A stretch of 64,000 nucleotides of DNA from Paraglaciecola marina (GCF_004360155.1 NZ_ML178725.1:1-64000); one strand, 5' to 3'. Counted from the stretch's first letter, positions 52,985 through 62,891 are shown. A program made the numbers and translations. The notes: generated by a model not told the origin, from the sequence alone.

Positions 52985-53025
52985 ATTGTAAGCAGAGCGT
53001 TGTGGTTGTTTATGATCTAGATCAA
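52985..53025 (-). promoter_or_regulatory. Candidate FNR class II promoter for the DUF3149-like gene
   Basis: Read on the minus strand, TTGATCTAGATCAT (53012-53025) matches the FNR box TTGAT-N4-ATCAA at nine of ten fixed positions. A -10 hexamer TACAAT lies at 52985-52990. A start seven bases past the hexamer would put the box centre near -40.5, the standard class II activator position (-41.5). The leader to the ATG is about 35 bases. Confidence 0.6.
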
Positions 53026-53153
53026 GTATTGTGCCGGTGATTAAAAATTATTGATTTGAAAGGTGTGCTTTTAAAAAAATGGCTCTTGTAGAAGATACAA
53101 AAGCCTATTTTTATTGGGTATGCTCTTAGTGTTAAACTGTAACTCAAACAGAA

Positions 53154-53657
53154 TTAATCTTGTTTAAGGGAAACCTTTAACAACTCAACTGAGCCTGAAA
53201 AGGTTAAGGTTTGTAGTTTACCTTTACCTTCAACATTAATGGTATTGACTTGTTGTGGCCATAGATCTCGCAATGCTTCGTGTTGTATCGTGAGGTTTTC
53301 TAAATTTGAAGGCTCTGTGGTTTCTTGATAAACCCAGAAAAAGTTACCGTCTAATTCATGGCCAACTCCTTTTAATTTCAAAGGTTGTTGTTGGCTATCA
53401 AAAAGTCTAAACCGCTCATTCACGTAATCACTAAATTGTTGCTGAGTGATCTCAGAGTCAATCATATCGGCATCTTTACCAAAAATCTCTTTTGCAGCAT
53501 GTTCAGCATCATGGACCCTAAACCTATGCATAATTTCGATATTTTTGGTGCGCGGGTTAAACAATACCGTGCTTATTGAAGTTTTTTGCTGATGAGCACT
53601 CAGTGAAAACGCTGTGAATAACAGCGTCCCCACTAAGAGTTTAATGAAGTTACTCAC
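53154..53657 (-). CDS. DUF6702 family periplasmic protein
   Basis: A 167-residue protein with a signal peptide (FIKLLVGTLLFTAFSLSAHQ). The sequence after it (KTSISTVLFNPRTKNIEIMHRFRVHDAEHA) matches my memory of DUF6702, a beta-rich family usually found beside M1 peptidases. It begins with GTG two bases after the M1 peptidase stop, so translation is almost certainly coupled. The pair probably functions together in the periplasm. No catalytic motif is visible. Confidence 0.85.
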   Translation of the reverse strand: MSNFIKLLVGTLLFTAFSLSAHQQKTSISTVLFNPRTKNIEIMHRFRVHDAEHAAKEIFGKDADMIDSEITQQQFSDYVNERFRLFDSQQQPLKLKGVGHELDGNFFWVYQETTEPSNLENLTIQHEALRDLWPQQVNTINVEGKGKLQTLTFSGSVELLKVSLKQD

Positions 53658-53659
53658 TG

Positions 53660-56122
53660 TTAGTTTGAGTCTTCATCTTCGGTTGTGCTGTCATCGTAAG
53701 ACTTAGCCTCGGTTTTGATATCTTGCATGATATCTCTATATACTTTGCCGGTACGTTTCTTGGTTTTGTAGGCCTCAATACGTGAAGGTATAATTTTACG
53801 AGGGTAGTGGTTGTTGTTTACATCCACATCGGCAGTTTCCCAGCGAGGATCAACAGTGACACTAACTAGCTCTTTGTCTTTATCGGTGATAATCATTTTG
53901 CTTACCGCTTTAGGTGTTCGACGCCAAATTTCAGCAGGAATATACTGATTTTCTGTGGTGCCATCGGCAAAGGTAAGCTCTAATATGATAGGCATTACTA
54001 AACCACCCAGGTTAGAAAACTCTAATACATAGTAGTTTTTGTCTTCGGCTACAGCACGCTCTAGGGTGGCTTTTTCCCATGGCTTAAGTTTACTTAAAAA
54101 CTTCTGATACTTGTTACGCTCTTTGTTTGTAACAGTAAAACGGTCGTTTTCGTCATAAAAGTCTGTGATATCAGAAAAACGGTTAACCCAAAGCTCTCTG
54201 CCTTCAGCTTTGTTACGCTCGTCAGTTAAAGACAATGGCTTATCAAGCTCTTCTTGACGTAGACGGTCAAAATCAATATCAGGGTCAAGGGTATCTAAAC
54301 GTAGTTTATAAATACTATCTAACGAGATATCAACGTGGTCTGTGGTGTAAAACCAACCACGCCAGAACCAATCTAAATCAACACCCGATGCTTCTTCCAT
54401 GGTGCGGAAAAAATCAGAAGGTGTAGGGCGTTTATATTTCCAGCGCTGTGCATACTCTTTAAAGGCAAAATCGAATAATTCACGACCTAGAATGGTCTCA
54501 CGTAAAATATTTAACGCAGCGGCCGGCTTAGTGTAAGCATTAGGGCCTAAACGTAATACGCTATCTGATTGAGTCATGATAGGTACTTGGGTTGACGACT
54601 TCATGTAAGCGACTATATCGCGAGGCTCAACACCCCAAGGAATAGTAGGATCCCACTCACGACCAGCAACACCGTCTAAAAAGCTATTAAGCCCTTCGTC
54701 CATCCAAGTCCACTGACGCTCATCAGAGTTTACAATCATAGGAAAATAAATATGCCCAATTTCGTGGATGACTACGCCAATCAAAAAGCGTTTTTCAGCT
54801 TGAGAATAAGTACGGCTACCATCTTTTTGTAGCTCTGTACGCGGGCCATTAAAGGTGATCATTGGGTATTCCATGCCGCCTACTGGACCATTAACAGATT
54901 GAGCTACCGGGTATGGGTAATCGAAAGAAAAGCGTGAGTAAACTTCTAAGGTTTGAATAATGGACTCAGTTGAATACTTCTTCCATAAGTCCCCCCCTTC
55001 TTTAGGGTAAAAAGACATAGCCATAACTAAAGGTTGATCGTCTCCACCTTGTTGATGACCGCGCGCATCCCACATGAACTTACGAGAAGACGCCCAAGCA
55101 AAATCACGGACGTTCTTAGCGCTGAATTTCCATGTTTTAGATTTATCAGTGCCTTCTTTTTCGTTTTCTAGTGCTTCTTCTGCAGTGACAACAAAGACTA
55201 TACGCTCTGCATTTTTAGCTTGTTCTAAACGTTTACGTTGAGTTGATGTTAAAACATCTCTAGGGTTTTGCAGAGCACCGGTAGAACTAACGATATGGTC
55301 TGCAGGAACTGTTAACTCAACATCATAATTACCAAACTCTAAGGTGAACTCACCACGGCCAATAAATTCTTTATTGGTCCAAGCTTCGTAATCTGTGTAA
55401 GCATGTAAACGCGGGTACCATTGGGCTAGTAAGAAAATATCGTTACCACCTTCACGTTCGTCATCTGGAAAGTGTTCGTATCCAGAGCGTGCAGAAACCG
55501 CATCTTCTTCAACTATGTTGAATGCGTAATCTAGGTTAAATACGATCTTTTTACCCGGCTTTAATGAATTAGGTAAGTCGATACGCATATTAGTACCAAC
55601 AATAGTAAATTTAAGCTTGTTACCGCTTTTATCGGTAACCGACTGAATGTCATAACCTAAAACATTGTCTTCGGTAAACTGTTGGCGACGTAATGCACCT
55701 AAGCTAAGTTGTGCTGCTTTACCTGCTGAAGCTGCCGCTGTAGCTGGCCCTCGATTGCCAATGCCACCAAATGTAGTTGTCATGGCAGACAGAGAATCAT
55801 TACGGAATTTGTTTTGATCCAACTGCATCCATAAATACTTCAAGGTATCCGGAGAGTTGTTGTGATAAGTGATAGTTTGGCTAGCTTCTATACGACGTTT
55901 TTCTTCGTTTAATTTAGCCTTTATCTTATAATCAACCTGTTGTTGCCAATATTTATGGCCCGGCTCACCAGCTGCGTTACGGTAAACATTAGGTGTGGGT
56001 AATGATTCGTCTAATTGGCGAAATTTATCTTCAAAATCACCTTTTGTTTGACTAATAGCAGCGTTAGCCGAAGCAATAGCTAAAAACGATAACATAGTTA
56101 TCGTGATAAGTTGTTTAAGCAT
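53660..56122 (-). CDS. M1 family zinc metallopeptidase, exported
   Basis: Aminopeptidase-type enzyme. The zinc site is HEIGH in VVIHEIGHIYFPM, with the third ligand glutamate exactly 18 residues later in WMDEGLNSF (HExxH-x18-E). The exopeptidase-type motif is GPVGGMEYPM rather than GAMEN. I place the start at the ATG at 56122, which has AGGGA upstream and gives a signal peptide (LITITMLSFLAIASANA). The longer frame to 56215 adds 31 residues lacking support. About 820 residues. It is followed by the coupled DUF6702 gene. Confidence 0.94.
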   Translation of the reverse strand: MLKQLITITMLSFLAIASANAAISQTKGDFEDKFRQLDESLPTPNVYRNAAGEPGHKYWQQQVDYKIKAKLNEEKRRIEASQTITYHNNSPDTLKYLWMQLDQNKFRNDSLSAMTTTFGGIGNRGPATAAASAGKAAQLSLGALRRQQFTEDNVLGYDIQSVTDKSGNKLKFTIVGTNMRIDLPNSLKPGKKIVFNLDYAFNIVEEDAVSARSGYEHFPDDEREGGNDIFLLAQWYPRLHAYTDYEAWTNKEFIGRGEFTLEFGNYDVELTVPADHIVSSTGALQNPRDVLTSTQRKRLEQAKNAERIVFVVTAEEALENEKEGTDKSKTWKFSAKNVRDFAWASSRKFMWDARGHQQGGDDQPLVMAMSFYPKEGGDLWKKYSTESIIQTLEVYSRFSFDYPYPVAQSVNGPVGGMEYPMITFNGPRTELQKDGSRTYSQAEKRFLIGVVIHEIGHIYFPMIVNSDERQWTWMDEGLNSFLDGVAGREWDPTIPWGVEPRDIVAYMKSSTQVPIMTQSDSVLRLGPNAYTKPAAALNILRETILGRELFDFAFKEYAQRWKYKRPTPSDFFRTMEEASGVDLDWFWRGWFYTTDHVDISLDSIYKLRLDTLDPDIDFDRLRQEELDKPLSLTDERNKAEGRELWVNRFSDITDFYDENDRFTVTNKERNKYQKFLSKLKPWEKATLERAVAEDKNYYVLEFSNLGGLVMPIILELTFADGTTENQYIPAEIWRRTPKAVSKMIITDKDKELVSVTVDPRWETADVDVNNNHYPRKIIPSRIEAYKTKKRTGKVYRDIMQDIKTEAKSYDDSTTEDEDSN

Positions 56123-56415
56123 GAATTTCCCTGATGGTTGTATGTTGTGAAGTGCTACTAGACCAGAATTTTTAAGATAATCTTTAATCCAATTAGCCGC
56201 GTGATAATATAACATTTTCGGAGTAAAGTCCGGCCTCTTGTATTGCTCTCTTAAGAATCTTTTGTTTGCTTTTTACATTTGAAACGTTTGTTTTGATATA
56301 AAGAAAAAGGTTGTTAATTGGGGGCTTTATTTATATTAAACCATAGCTTATAACTACATCAGCTTGTTTATTAAGCTGGTTGCCGTACCCTTACTGCAAC
56401 TAAATTGTAGGGGGG

Positions 56416-57516
56416 ATGATGAAAAAACTAGAATGGCAAAGAGCCGTTGTAAAAGTGGGGAGCAGTTTGATTGCTCCATCTGATAATCAGTGTAGTGCAA
56501 AATATTTAGCTCATATTGCTCAATTTATAACTGATAGTCGCAAGCTAGGTAAAGAAGTTATTTTAGTATCGTCGGGCAGTGTTGCTGCTGGTAAGGGTAA
56601 GATAGCCCATAACCACCGACCTTCCATTGCAGAAAAACAAGCAATGGCTGCCATTGGGCAGATGGAAATGATGTCCAATTGGGCAAAATTATTCGCAAGT
56701 GATTGCGCGCAAATTCTATTAACGTCTGATGATCTTCACGATCGTACCCGTTACGTTAATATCAAAAATACTCTTCGTGAATTATTAAAAAATCACATAA
56801 TACCTATCGTAAATGAAAACGATACGGTTGCTATCAATGAATTAAAGGTGGGCGATAATGATAACCTAGCCGCTTATACTGCCTTGGTTGCAGAAGCCGA
56901 CACCTTAATTATTTGTACCGATATTGATGGTTTATATAGCGCAGATCCGCGGAAAAACCCGGATGCGAGTTTAATGCCTTTGGTTACCAGTATCGACCAA
57001 AGCATATTTGATTTAGCAGGTGGCGCTGGGACTTCTTCTGGTACTGGTGGAATGTACACCAAAATACAAGCGGCTAAAAAGTGTGTGAGCTCAGGTATTC
57101 AAACATTAATTGTTAATGGCCGTGATGAAGACGTATTCACCACCTTGGGCAAAGGACAATTGGCGGGTACATCATTTACGCCATTAGAGAGCAATCATAG
57201 TGCTAGAGGTAATTGGCTCAAATATACGTTGAAGCCAAGAGGTACTATAAGGGTAGACGAAGGTGCTGCCAAAGCCTTACTTGAAAACGGTGCCTCTTTA
57301 TTGCCACCAGGTATTGTCAGTACGACTAAAAAGTTTGAATCTGGTGATGCGGTTAATATTAGCTATAAGAAGAAAGTTATCGCCAAAGGGTTAGCTCTTT
57401 ATAGCGCCGCCGAACTATCGCAAATTAAAGGTCTAAACAGTAGTGATATTGAAGATACCTTGGGTTACACCCTAGGTGAAGTTGTCGTGCATAGAGATGA
57501 CTTAGTACTGCTGTAA
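56416..57516 (+). CDS. proB: Glutamate 5-kinase
   Basis: First step of proline synthesis from glutamate: phosphorylates glutamate, feedback-inhibited by proline. The amino-acid kinase domain shows VVKVGSSL, EVILVSSGSVAAGKGK and VNENDTVA, GDNDNLAA, then GTSSGTGGMYTKIQAAK. A C-terminal PUA domain starts near residue 275 (GTIRVDEGAAKALLENGASLLPPG). Length 366 residues. Two successive ATGs follow a GTAGGGGGG site, so the start is uncertain by one codon. proA follows after 29 bases. Confidence 0.97.
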   Translation: MMKKLEWQRAVVKVGSSLIAPSDNQCSAKYLAHIAQFITDSRKLGKEVILVSSGSVAAGKGKIAHNHRPSIAEKQAMAAIGQMEMMSNWAKLFASDCAQILLTSDDLHDRTRYVNIKNTLRELLKNHIIPIVNENDTVAINELKVGDNDNLAAYTALVAEADTLIICTDIDGLYSADPRKNPDASLMPLVTSIDQSIFDLAGGAGTSSGTGGMYTKIQAAKKCVSSGIQTLIVNGRDEDVFTTLGKGQLAGTSFTPLESNHSARGNWLKYTLKPRGTIRVDEGAAKALLENGASLLPPGIVSTTKKFESGDAVNISYKKKVIAKGLALYSAAELSQIKGLNSSDIEDTLGYTLGEVVVHRDDLVLL

Positions 57517-57545
57517 TTAATAAATTATTTTAAAGGAAATACACC

Positions 57546-58796
57546 ATGAGTTTTTCTATAACGGAAGCCGCTAAAGAAGCAAAAAAGGCAGCCCGTCAAG
57601 TCGCAAATTTAAATGCTCAGCAAAAAGATCAGCTATTAACCGATATCGCCGAGTCTTTAATATCAAATACTGAAAGTATTTTAATCGCCAATGCTAAAGA
57701 TTTAGCGGCAGGTGAAGAAAACGGTTTAGATGCCGCCATGTTAGACCGCCTCGCACTTGATCCTAAGCGTATTCAAGGTATTGCTGACGCAGTCATTGAA
57801 ATTGCCGAGCAAACCGATCCAGTAGGCTCAATTTCTAAAATTGAACGTATGCCAAGTGGCATTCAAGTGGGAAAAATGCGCATCCCCCTTGGTGTTATTG
57901 CGATGATTTATGAATCTCGCCCAAATGTCACGATTGATGCTGCTGCATTATGTTTGAAAGCAGGTAACGCTGTGGTGTTACGGGGTGGTAAAGAAGCCGT
58001 TCACTCAAACCTAGCCCTAGCTGAGTGCATTAAGTTCGCCTTGGCTAAGCAGCAAATCGACCCTGCAGCTGTGGTTGTAGTACCAGATACTGACCGTGCT
58101 GTAATGAACGAGTTAATGACCCTTAATGAGTCTATTGATTTAATTATTCCCCGAGGCGGTGAAGGACTTATACGCTTTGTTTCAGAAAACAGTCGTATAC
58201 CTGTGATTCAACATTACAAAGGTGTGTGTCATCTTTATGTGGATAGCACAGCTGATGAAGCCAAAGCTATCAATTTGTTGAAAAACGGCAAAACCCAACG
58301 GACGGGCGTATGTAATTCTTTAGAAACGCTGCTTGTACATAAAGATATTGCTGCAACCTTTTTACCAAAAGCTGCCGCATTATTAGCAGAGCACAACACT
58401 GTCATTCACGCATGTGAAAGCAGCATAGAATACTTTGAAGGTGCTGAAGTAGCCACTAAAGATGATTGGCATGCCGAATACCTAGCCATGGAAATAGCAA
58501 TTAAGGTGGTGTCAGACTTTGAGCAAGCCATAGAGCATATCGAAGAATATAGCTCAGGTCATACAGAAGTCATTGCCAGTCAAGACTACTCAAAAACCCA
58601 AGAATTTATACGTCGTATAAACTCTGCTGTGGTCATGGTAAACGCATCATCTCGCTTCTCAGATGGCGGCCAATTAGGTTTAGGTGCTGAAATTGGGATT
58701 TCTACAAGTAAATTACACGCTTATGGACCTATGGGCGCTGAATCACTCACCACAGAGAAATTCATTGTTATGGGTGATGGCGAAGTAAGAGCTTAA
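57546..58796 (+). CDS. proA: Gamma-glutamyl phosphate reductase
   Basis: Second step of proline synthesis, NADPH-dependent. The signature VTIDAAALCLKAGNAVVLRGG is present, together with RGGEGLIRFV and the catalytic cysteine in GVCNSLETLL. The length of 416 residues is standard. AAAGGAAA precedes the ATG. It is the second gene of proBA. Confidence 0.98.
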   Translation: MSFSITEAAKEAKKAARQVANLNAQQKDQLLTDIAESLISNTESILIANAKDLAAGEENGLDAAMLDRLALDPKRIQGIADAVIEIAEQTDPVGSISKIERMPSGIQVGKMRIPLGVIAMIYESRPNVTIDAAALCLKAGNAVVLRGGKEAVHSNLALAECIKFALAKQQIDPAAVVVVPDTDRAVMNELMTLNESIDLIIPRGGEGLIRFVSENSRIPVIQHYKGVCHLYVDSTADEAKAINLLKNGKTQRTGVCNSLETLLVHKDIAATFLPKAAALLAEHNTVIHACESSIEYFEGAEVATKDDWHAEYLAMEIAIKVVSDFEQAIEHIEEYSSGHTEVIASQDYSKTQEFIRRINSAVVMVNASSRFSDGGQLGLGAEIGISTSKLHAYGPMGAESLTTEKFIVMGDGEVRA

Positions 58797-58810
58797 CTGT
58801 TATTTGCAAT

Positions 58811-58846
58811 AACTCGTTAGTAGCAAAGGAACTGCGCTAACGAGTT
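58811..58846 (+). terminator. Possible terminator hairpin after proA
   Basis: AACTCGTTAG and CTAACGAGTT form a perfect 10-base-pair stem with a 16-base loop, 14 bases after the proA stop. The T tract is interrupted (TTTACCTTGTATTTTT), so termination may be partial. Confidence 0.55.
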
Positions 58847-59015
58847 TACCTTGTATTTTTTGAGTATATATCTACTGTCTTACCTTTCTTTGATAGATTC
58901 ACTACACCCATCTTGTACTTTGTTGTATAAATAACCTTCTTAGTTTTCTGCTGTCATGTTGTTTCATAAACAATAAAACATCATCGCTCATTTCAAATAA
59001 TTAAAAAGGCAAAAC

Positions 59016-60332
59016 ATGAAGATAAAACACGTAATCACCGCTGGGTTAATGTTAATAGGTAGCAATGCTCCGGTTTATGCAGATGAAATAAGCAAACAGA
59101 TTGAGTCTCAATTACCACAACTTATGGATTTATATGAAGACTTACATGCCCACCCTGAGCTTAGCGGCTTTGAAGTAAAGACTGCGGCAAAACTTGCAAA
59201 GCGTGCCAAAGCTTTAGGTTTTGAAGTGACAGAAAACGTGGGTGGCACAGGCGTGGTTGCCGTATACAAAAATGGCCCAGGTCCTGTGGTGATGATACGT
59301 GCGGATATGGACGGACTGCCCGTAATAGAACAAACCGGCTTGCCTTTTGCCTCTAAAGAGCGAGCTACAACAGAAGATGGTATTGAGTCCGGTGTAATGC
59401 ACGCATGTGGCCACGATACCCATATGACTAGCTGGGTAGGCACAGCCAGTGCGCTCGTGTCGCTCAAAGATACTTGGTCAGGTACTTTGGTAATGATTTT
59501 GCAACCCGCTGAAGAGCGAGGCAAAGGCGCCAGAGACATGCTAAATGATGGCTTGTATGAGCGTTTCCCTAAACCTGATTATGCCCTAGCATTTCATGAT
59601 TCTGCAGGTTTACCCGCAGGCACCATAGGGTTAACCCCAGGTTTTGCATTAGCAAATGTTGATAGTGTGGATATTATTGTAAAAGGCCGAGGCGGTCATG
59701 GTGCTTATCCACACACCACAAAAGATCCTATCGTTTTAGCAAGCCGTATTGTGGGTTCTTTACAAACGCTAGTGAGCCGTGAATTAGACCCACAAGATGC
59801 AGCAGTAGTAACAGTTGGGAGTTTTCATGCTGGAGCGAAACACAATATAATTTCTGATGAAGCCAAGCTACTTCTTACTATTCGCAGCTATTCTGACGAA
59901 ACTCGCCAAGCCTTATTAGACGGTATTGCGCGTATTGCTAAAGGTGAAGCCATAGCGGCAGGTCTCCCAGAAGACCTCATGCCTGTGGTTAAACTAAAAG
60001 ATGAATACACTCCTGCTACCTATAACACCAAAGAGTTGAGTGAAGAATTATTAGCATTGTTTTCCAAGCAGTTTGGGCAAGACAGAGTCATTAAATCTCC
60101 ACCGGTTATGGGCGGCGAAGATTTTGGACGCTTTTACCGTGCTGATAAGTCTATTCAAAGTGTGATCTTTTGGGTTGGCGGTGTACCCCATGACTCATGG
60201 GAAAAGTCTCAAAAAGGAGAAGCTTCACTGCCTTCTTTGCATAGTCCATTTTGGGCACCAGAAGCTAAAACTGTGATTAATACTGCCAGCCAAGCGCTGA
60301 CCAATGCTGCAATCAACATTATGCAAAAATGA
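59016..60332 (+). CDS. M20D family amidohydrolase, exported
   Basis: A zinc peptidase/amidohydrolase similar to N-acyl-amino-acid hydrolases. Signal peptide VITAGLMLIGSNAPVYA; then LHAHPELSGFE, RADMDGLPV, and metal-site motifs HACGHDTHM and QPAEERGKGA. Later ligands are in DSAGLPAG and GGEDFGRFY. It has 438 residues. Its ribosome-binding site is AAGG. Its stop overlaps the ATG of a HAD phosphatase gene. It may release amino acids from acylated peptides; the substrate is unproven. Confidence 0.93.
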   Translation: MKIKHVITAGLMLIGSNAPVYADEISKQIESQLPQLMDLYEDLHAHPELSGFEVKTAAKLAKRAKALGFEVTENVGGTGVVAVYKNGPGPVVMIRADMDGLPVIEQTGLPFASKERATTEDGIESGVMHACGHDTHMTSWVGTASALVSLKDTWSGTLVMILQPAEERGKGARDMLNDGLYERFPKPDYALAFHDSAGLPAGTIGLTPGFALANVDSVDIIVKGRGGHGAYPHTTKDPIVLASRIVGSLQTLVSRELDPQDAAVVTVGSFHAGAKHNIISDEAKLLLTIRSYSDETRQALLDGIARIAKGEAIAAGLPEDLMPVVKLKDEYTPATYNTKELSEELLALFSKQFGQDRVIKSPPVMGGEDFGRFYRADKSIQSVIFWVGGVPHDSWEKSQKGEASLPSLHSPFWAPEAKTVINTASQALTNAAINIMQK

Positions 60333-60796
60333 CCCAGCACTATTTATTTGATTGGGGGGACACGCTTATGGTGGACCTCCCTAATCAAGTTGGCCCAATG
60401 TGCGACTGGCCTCAAGTACAAGCAGTAAGTGGCGCGTTAGTTTGCTTAAAACACCTGAGTCAACATGCTCAATGCCACCTTGCAACCAATGCAGAAGACT
60501 CTTCTGAAGCTCAAATTCGCAAAGCACTAGTGAGGGCGGGGTTGAGTGACTACATCACCCAAATATTCTGCCGTGAAAACTTAGGCACAGGTAAAACTGA
60601 CAAAGCCTACTATCCTAAAATCATTAAAAAACTAGGTGTTAATACCCATCAAGTGACTATGGTGGGAGATTCTTTAGAAAGAGATGTATTAGCGCCCATC
60701 AGCGCGGGATTGCAAGCTGTATGGTTTAATCCTAGCTGCCATGCATACAGTCAAGATGTTGAGGTAGTTAAGCAACTAACAAGTCTAATATCATGA
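60329..60796 (+). CDS. HAD superfamily hydrolase
   Basis: A 155-residue cytoplasmic phosphatase-like protein. Motif I is FDWGDTLMVD with the DxxD pair, motif II is HLATNAEDSS, and GTGKTDKAYYPKI is followed by motif IV in VGDSLERDVLAP. The cap region is minimal. The ATG overlaps the upstream TGA (ATGA), so translation is coupled to the M20 gene. No substrate can be inferred. Confidence 0.9.
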   Translation: MTQHYLFDWGDTLMVDLPNQVGPMCDWPQVQAVSGALVCLKHLSQHAQCHLATNAEDSSEAQIRKALVRAGLSDYITQIFCRENLGTGKTDKAYYPKIIKKLGVNTHQVTMVGDSLERDVLAPISAGLQAVWFNPSCHAYSQDVEVVKQLTSLIS

Positions 60797-61202
60797 TTTA
60801 GGACGAAATTACTTACCTCTATATTGTAATCTCGTTCGATTACTAATAGAGGACTCAATTTATCGAGATGCTCATTATTTATTTCATTTTTGTTAGTGTG
60901 GTAGCATAAATTAAAAATTATCGGCTTTTTTAAAAGCACGCTTCATATCTAATTTACCTCCGATGATGTAGATAATATTCGATGCGTTATTTGCTCCTAA
61001 TGGAATGTTTATTTTTTGAGATAAGAGAGCTAGAAACATGAATGATTATGTTAACCCTAGTGATTTATTATTATAAATATACACCCCTTGTAACATAATA
61101 ATTCCCCAGAAATTGGTATCGAAGCATATGTTTGGTTGCCTTTTTATGATGTCATTAGGGGAAGATTCAGTATACCCAGCATCATGAGTTCAAGGTAGTA
61201 GT
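60797..61202. other. Intergenic region, 406 bases, with no clear gene
   Basis: AT-rich. On the minus strand a good GGAGG site (60957-60961) precedes an ATG at 60946 that opens only 11 codons before a stop at 60911, possibly the remnant 5' end of a lost gene. A promoter for the downstream regulator should be here, but I could not define one. Confidence 0.3.
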
Positions 61203-62891
61203 ATGTGTAGATGGAAGGCAATGCAATGGGCGCTTTTTTTACTTTTAGTTTTATTGGTTGGAAAAGCCAACGCAGATGAAAATCAATCGAATGTAATGTC
61301 ATTGGGCAAAGGAAAAGAGAATACCTTTGCTAATATTCAGTATCAAATTGTTGACTTGGATTTTAATGAAATCATTCATCAGTCAAAGGGTTGGAAAAAT
61401 ACTTATTCCACCTTATTCGATACAGGTTTTTCTTCTGAGGTATATTGGTTTAAACAAGAGTTAATTAATCATACTGAAAATAACGAATGGTATTTGACCT
61501 TAAACAACACTCGACTAGATTATGTGGATTTTTATTTAGTCAGTGATAATGATTTACAACATTTATCGTCTGGAGATTACCGTCCTATTTCTGGACAGCT
61601 TTCTTCCTCCCCAACATTTCAATTTAACTTAAAGTCACAACAATCAGCACATCTTTACATTCGGGTCCAGTCAGGAACAGTCGTTTCTTTTTTGCCGAAA
61701 ATACGGAGTAGTTTTTCGTATGGACAGCATTCATCAGAGATAAAAGCCTTACATATTTTCTATACATTGATTTTGCTGGTTTTTATTGCTTTTCAAATTG
61801 TGATGAATCATAGGATAACGGATAGAATTACTTTGTATTATGCCGCCGGTATATTTTTTGGATTTGCTTATAACTTATTTTACTTCGGTGAGGGTAATCT
61901 AGTTTTTTGGCCGGACAATATTGCCATAAAAAATCGCAGCCATTATATTTTTGCCTTACTTAGTTGCGCCTTCTTTGCTCTATTTCTACAGAAATACGTA
62001 CGTAGCGTTATTACCATGCCCCGCTTACATTACCTGATAAATGTATATTTAGTTTTTGTCTTAATCAGCATAATTATTACTTTATTTCCTGTCATTAACC
62101 TAGTGCGTGTAGTATTGGTTTTATTCGTCGCTAGCGGAATCGCTATTCTCGTGACAATTGGTACAATTAGAGCTATAAAACAAGATAATTACTTAGCCTT
62201 ATGGCTTGGTACTCCGCTCATATTTACCGTTATTGCGTCCCTAGTTTATGTATTTACCTTTCTTGGCTTATTGCCCTTTACACCAATTACTTCCAAACTA
62301 ATTTTATGGTCATTCATATTTGATGTTGTGGTCATATCATTGAGTTTAATGTTTAGACACTATGCATTGCGCCATGAACGTGATGAATTATTAATAAAGC
62401 TGGAAAAAATTGCACAGCGGCAAAACGATATTGATGTCGAAGTAACGTCGATAAATCAATCATCACCATCAGAGGGGGCTATTCGCCAAGAATCAAATGG
62501 TCGCCTGGGCAACATCAACCCGCACACAACCATAGTGAATCTATTAGCACATCTTGATACAGAAAAAGCGTTTTTAGAACCAGGGCTTAGTGTGGAAAAT
62601 GTGGCATCGAACATCGATGTCCGTCCAGATCAATTGTCAGCTTTGATAAGTAGCGAACTCAATACGTCTTTTCCAACTCTCATCAATATTAAGCGCCTCG
62701 ATGCAGCAGCTAATTTACTTAAAGATAAGCCAGATAAACAGATTCTAAATGTGGCCTTAGAATGTGGCTTTAACTCTAAAAGTAACTTCAATCGATTGTT
62801 TAAAGAATACTTTGACACTACACCTAGCCTATACCGTAAACTTTTTAATCAGAAAAATAAGAGCAACATTGCTCCCAAAGAGCCTTCTTAG
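61203..62891 (+). CDS. 7TM-DISM sensor fused to AraC-type DNA-binding domain
   Basis: A 562-residue membrane regulator. Order: signal peptide (WALFLLLVLLVGKANA), a periplasmic DISM sensor (about 40-175; key region YWFKQELINHTENNEWYL), a seven-helix membrane domain (about 180-395; for example LHIFYTLILLVFIAF), a polar linker, and a C-terminal AraC HTH pair (about 450-550; LSVENVASNIDVRPDQLSAL and VALECGFNSKSNFNRLFKEY). This lets a sensory membrane protein bind DNA directly, without phosphorylation. The target is unknown. Confidence 0.9.
   Translation: MCRWKAMQWALFLLLVLLVGKANADENQSNVMSLGKGKENTFANIQYQIVDLDFNEIIHQSKGWKNTYSTLFDTGFSSEVYWFKQELINHTENNEWYLTLNNTRLDYVDFYLVSDNDLQHLSSGDYRPISGQLSSSPTFQFNLKSQQSAHLYIRVQSGTVVSFLPKIRSSFSYGQHSSEIKALHIFYTLILLVFIAFQIVMNHRITDRITLYYAAGIFFGFAYNLFYFGEGNLVFWPDNIAIKNRSHYIFALLSCAFFALFLQKYVRSVITMPRLHYLINVYLVFVLISIIITLFPVINLVRVVLVLFVASGIAILVTIGTIRAIKQDNYLALWLGTPLIFTVIASLVYVFTFLGLLPFTPITSKLILWSFIFDVVVISLSLMFRHYALRHERDELLIKLEKIAQRQNDIDVEVTSINQSSPSEGAIRQESNGRLGNINPHTTIVNLLAHLDTEKAFLEPGLSVENVASNIDVRPDQLSALISSELNTSFPTLINIKRLDAAANLLKDKPDKQILNVALECGFNSKSNFNRLFKEYFDTTPSLYRKLFNQKNKSNIAPKEPS

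Noticed and set aside
59108-59539. 143-codon minus-strand frame inside the M20 gene
   Set aside because: Antisense shadow; the M20 metal-binding motifs are encoded on the other strand.
60911-60946. 11-codon frame on the minus strand with a GGAGG site
   Set aside because: It is too short and has no downstream gene on that strand to be a leader for; probably a chance frame or a remnant.
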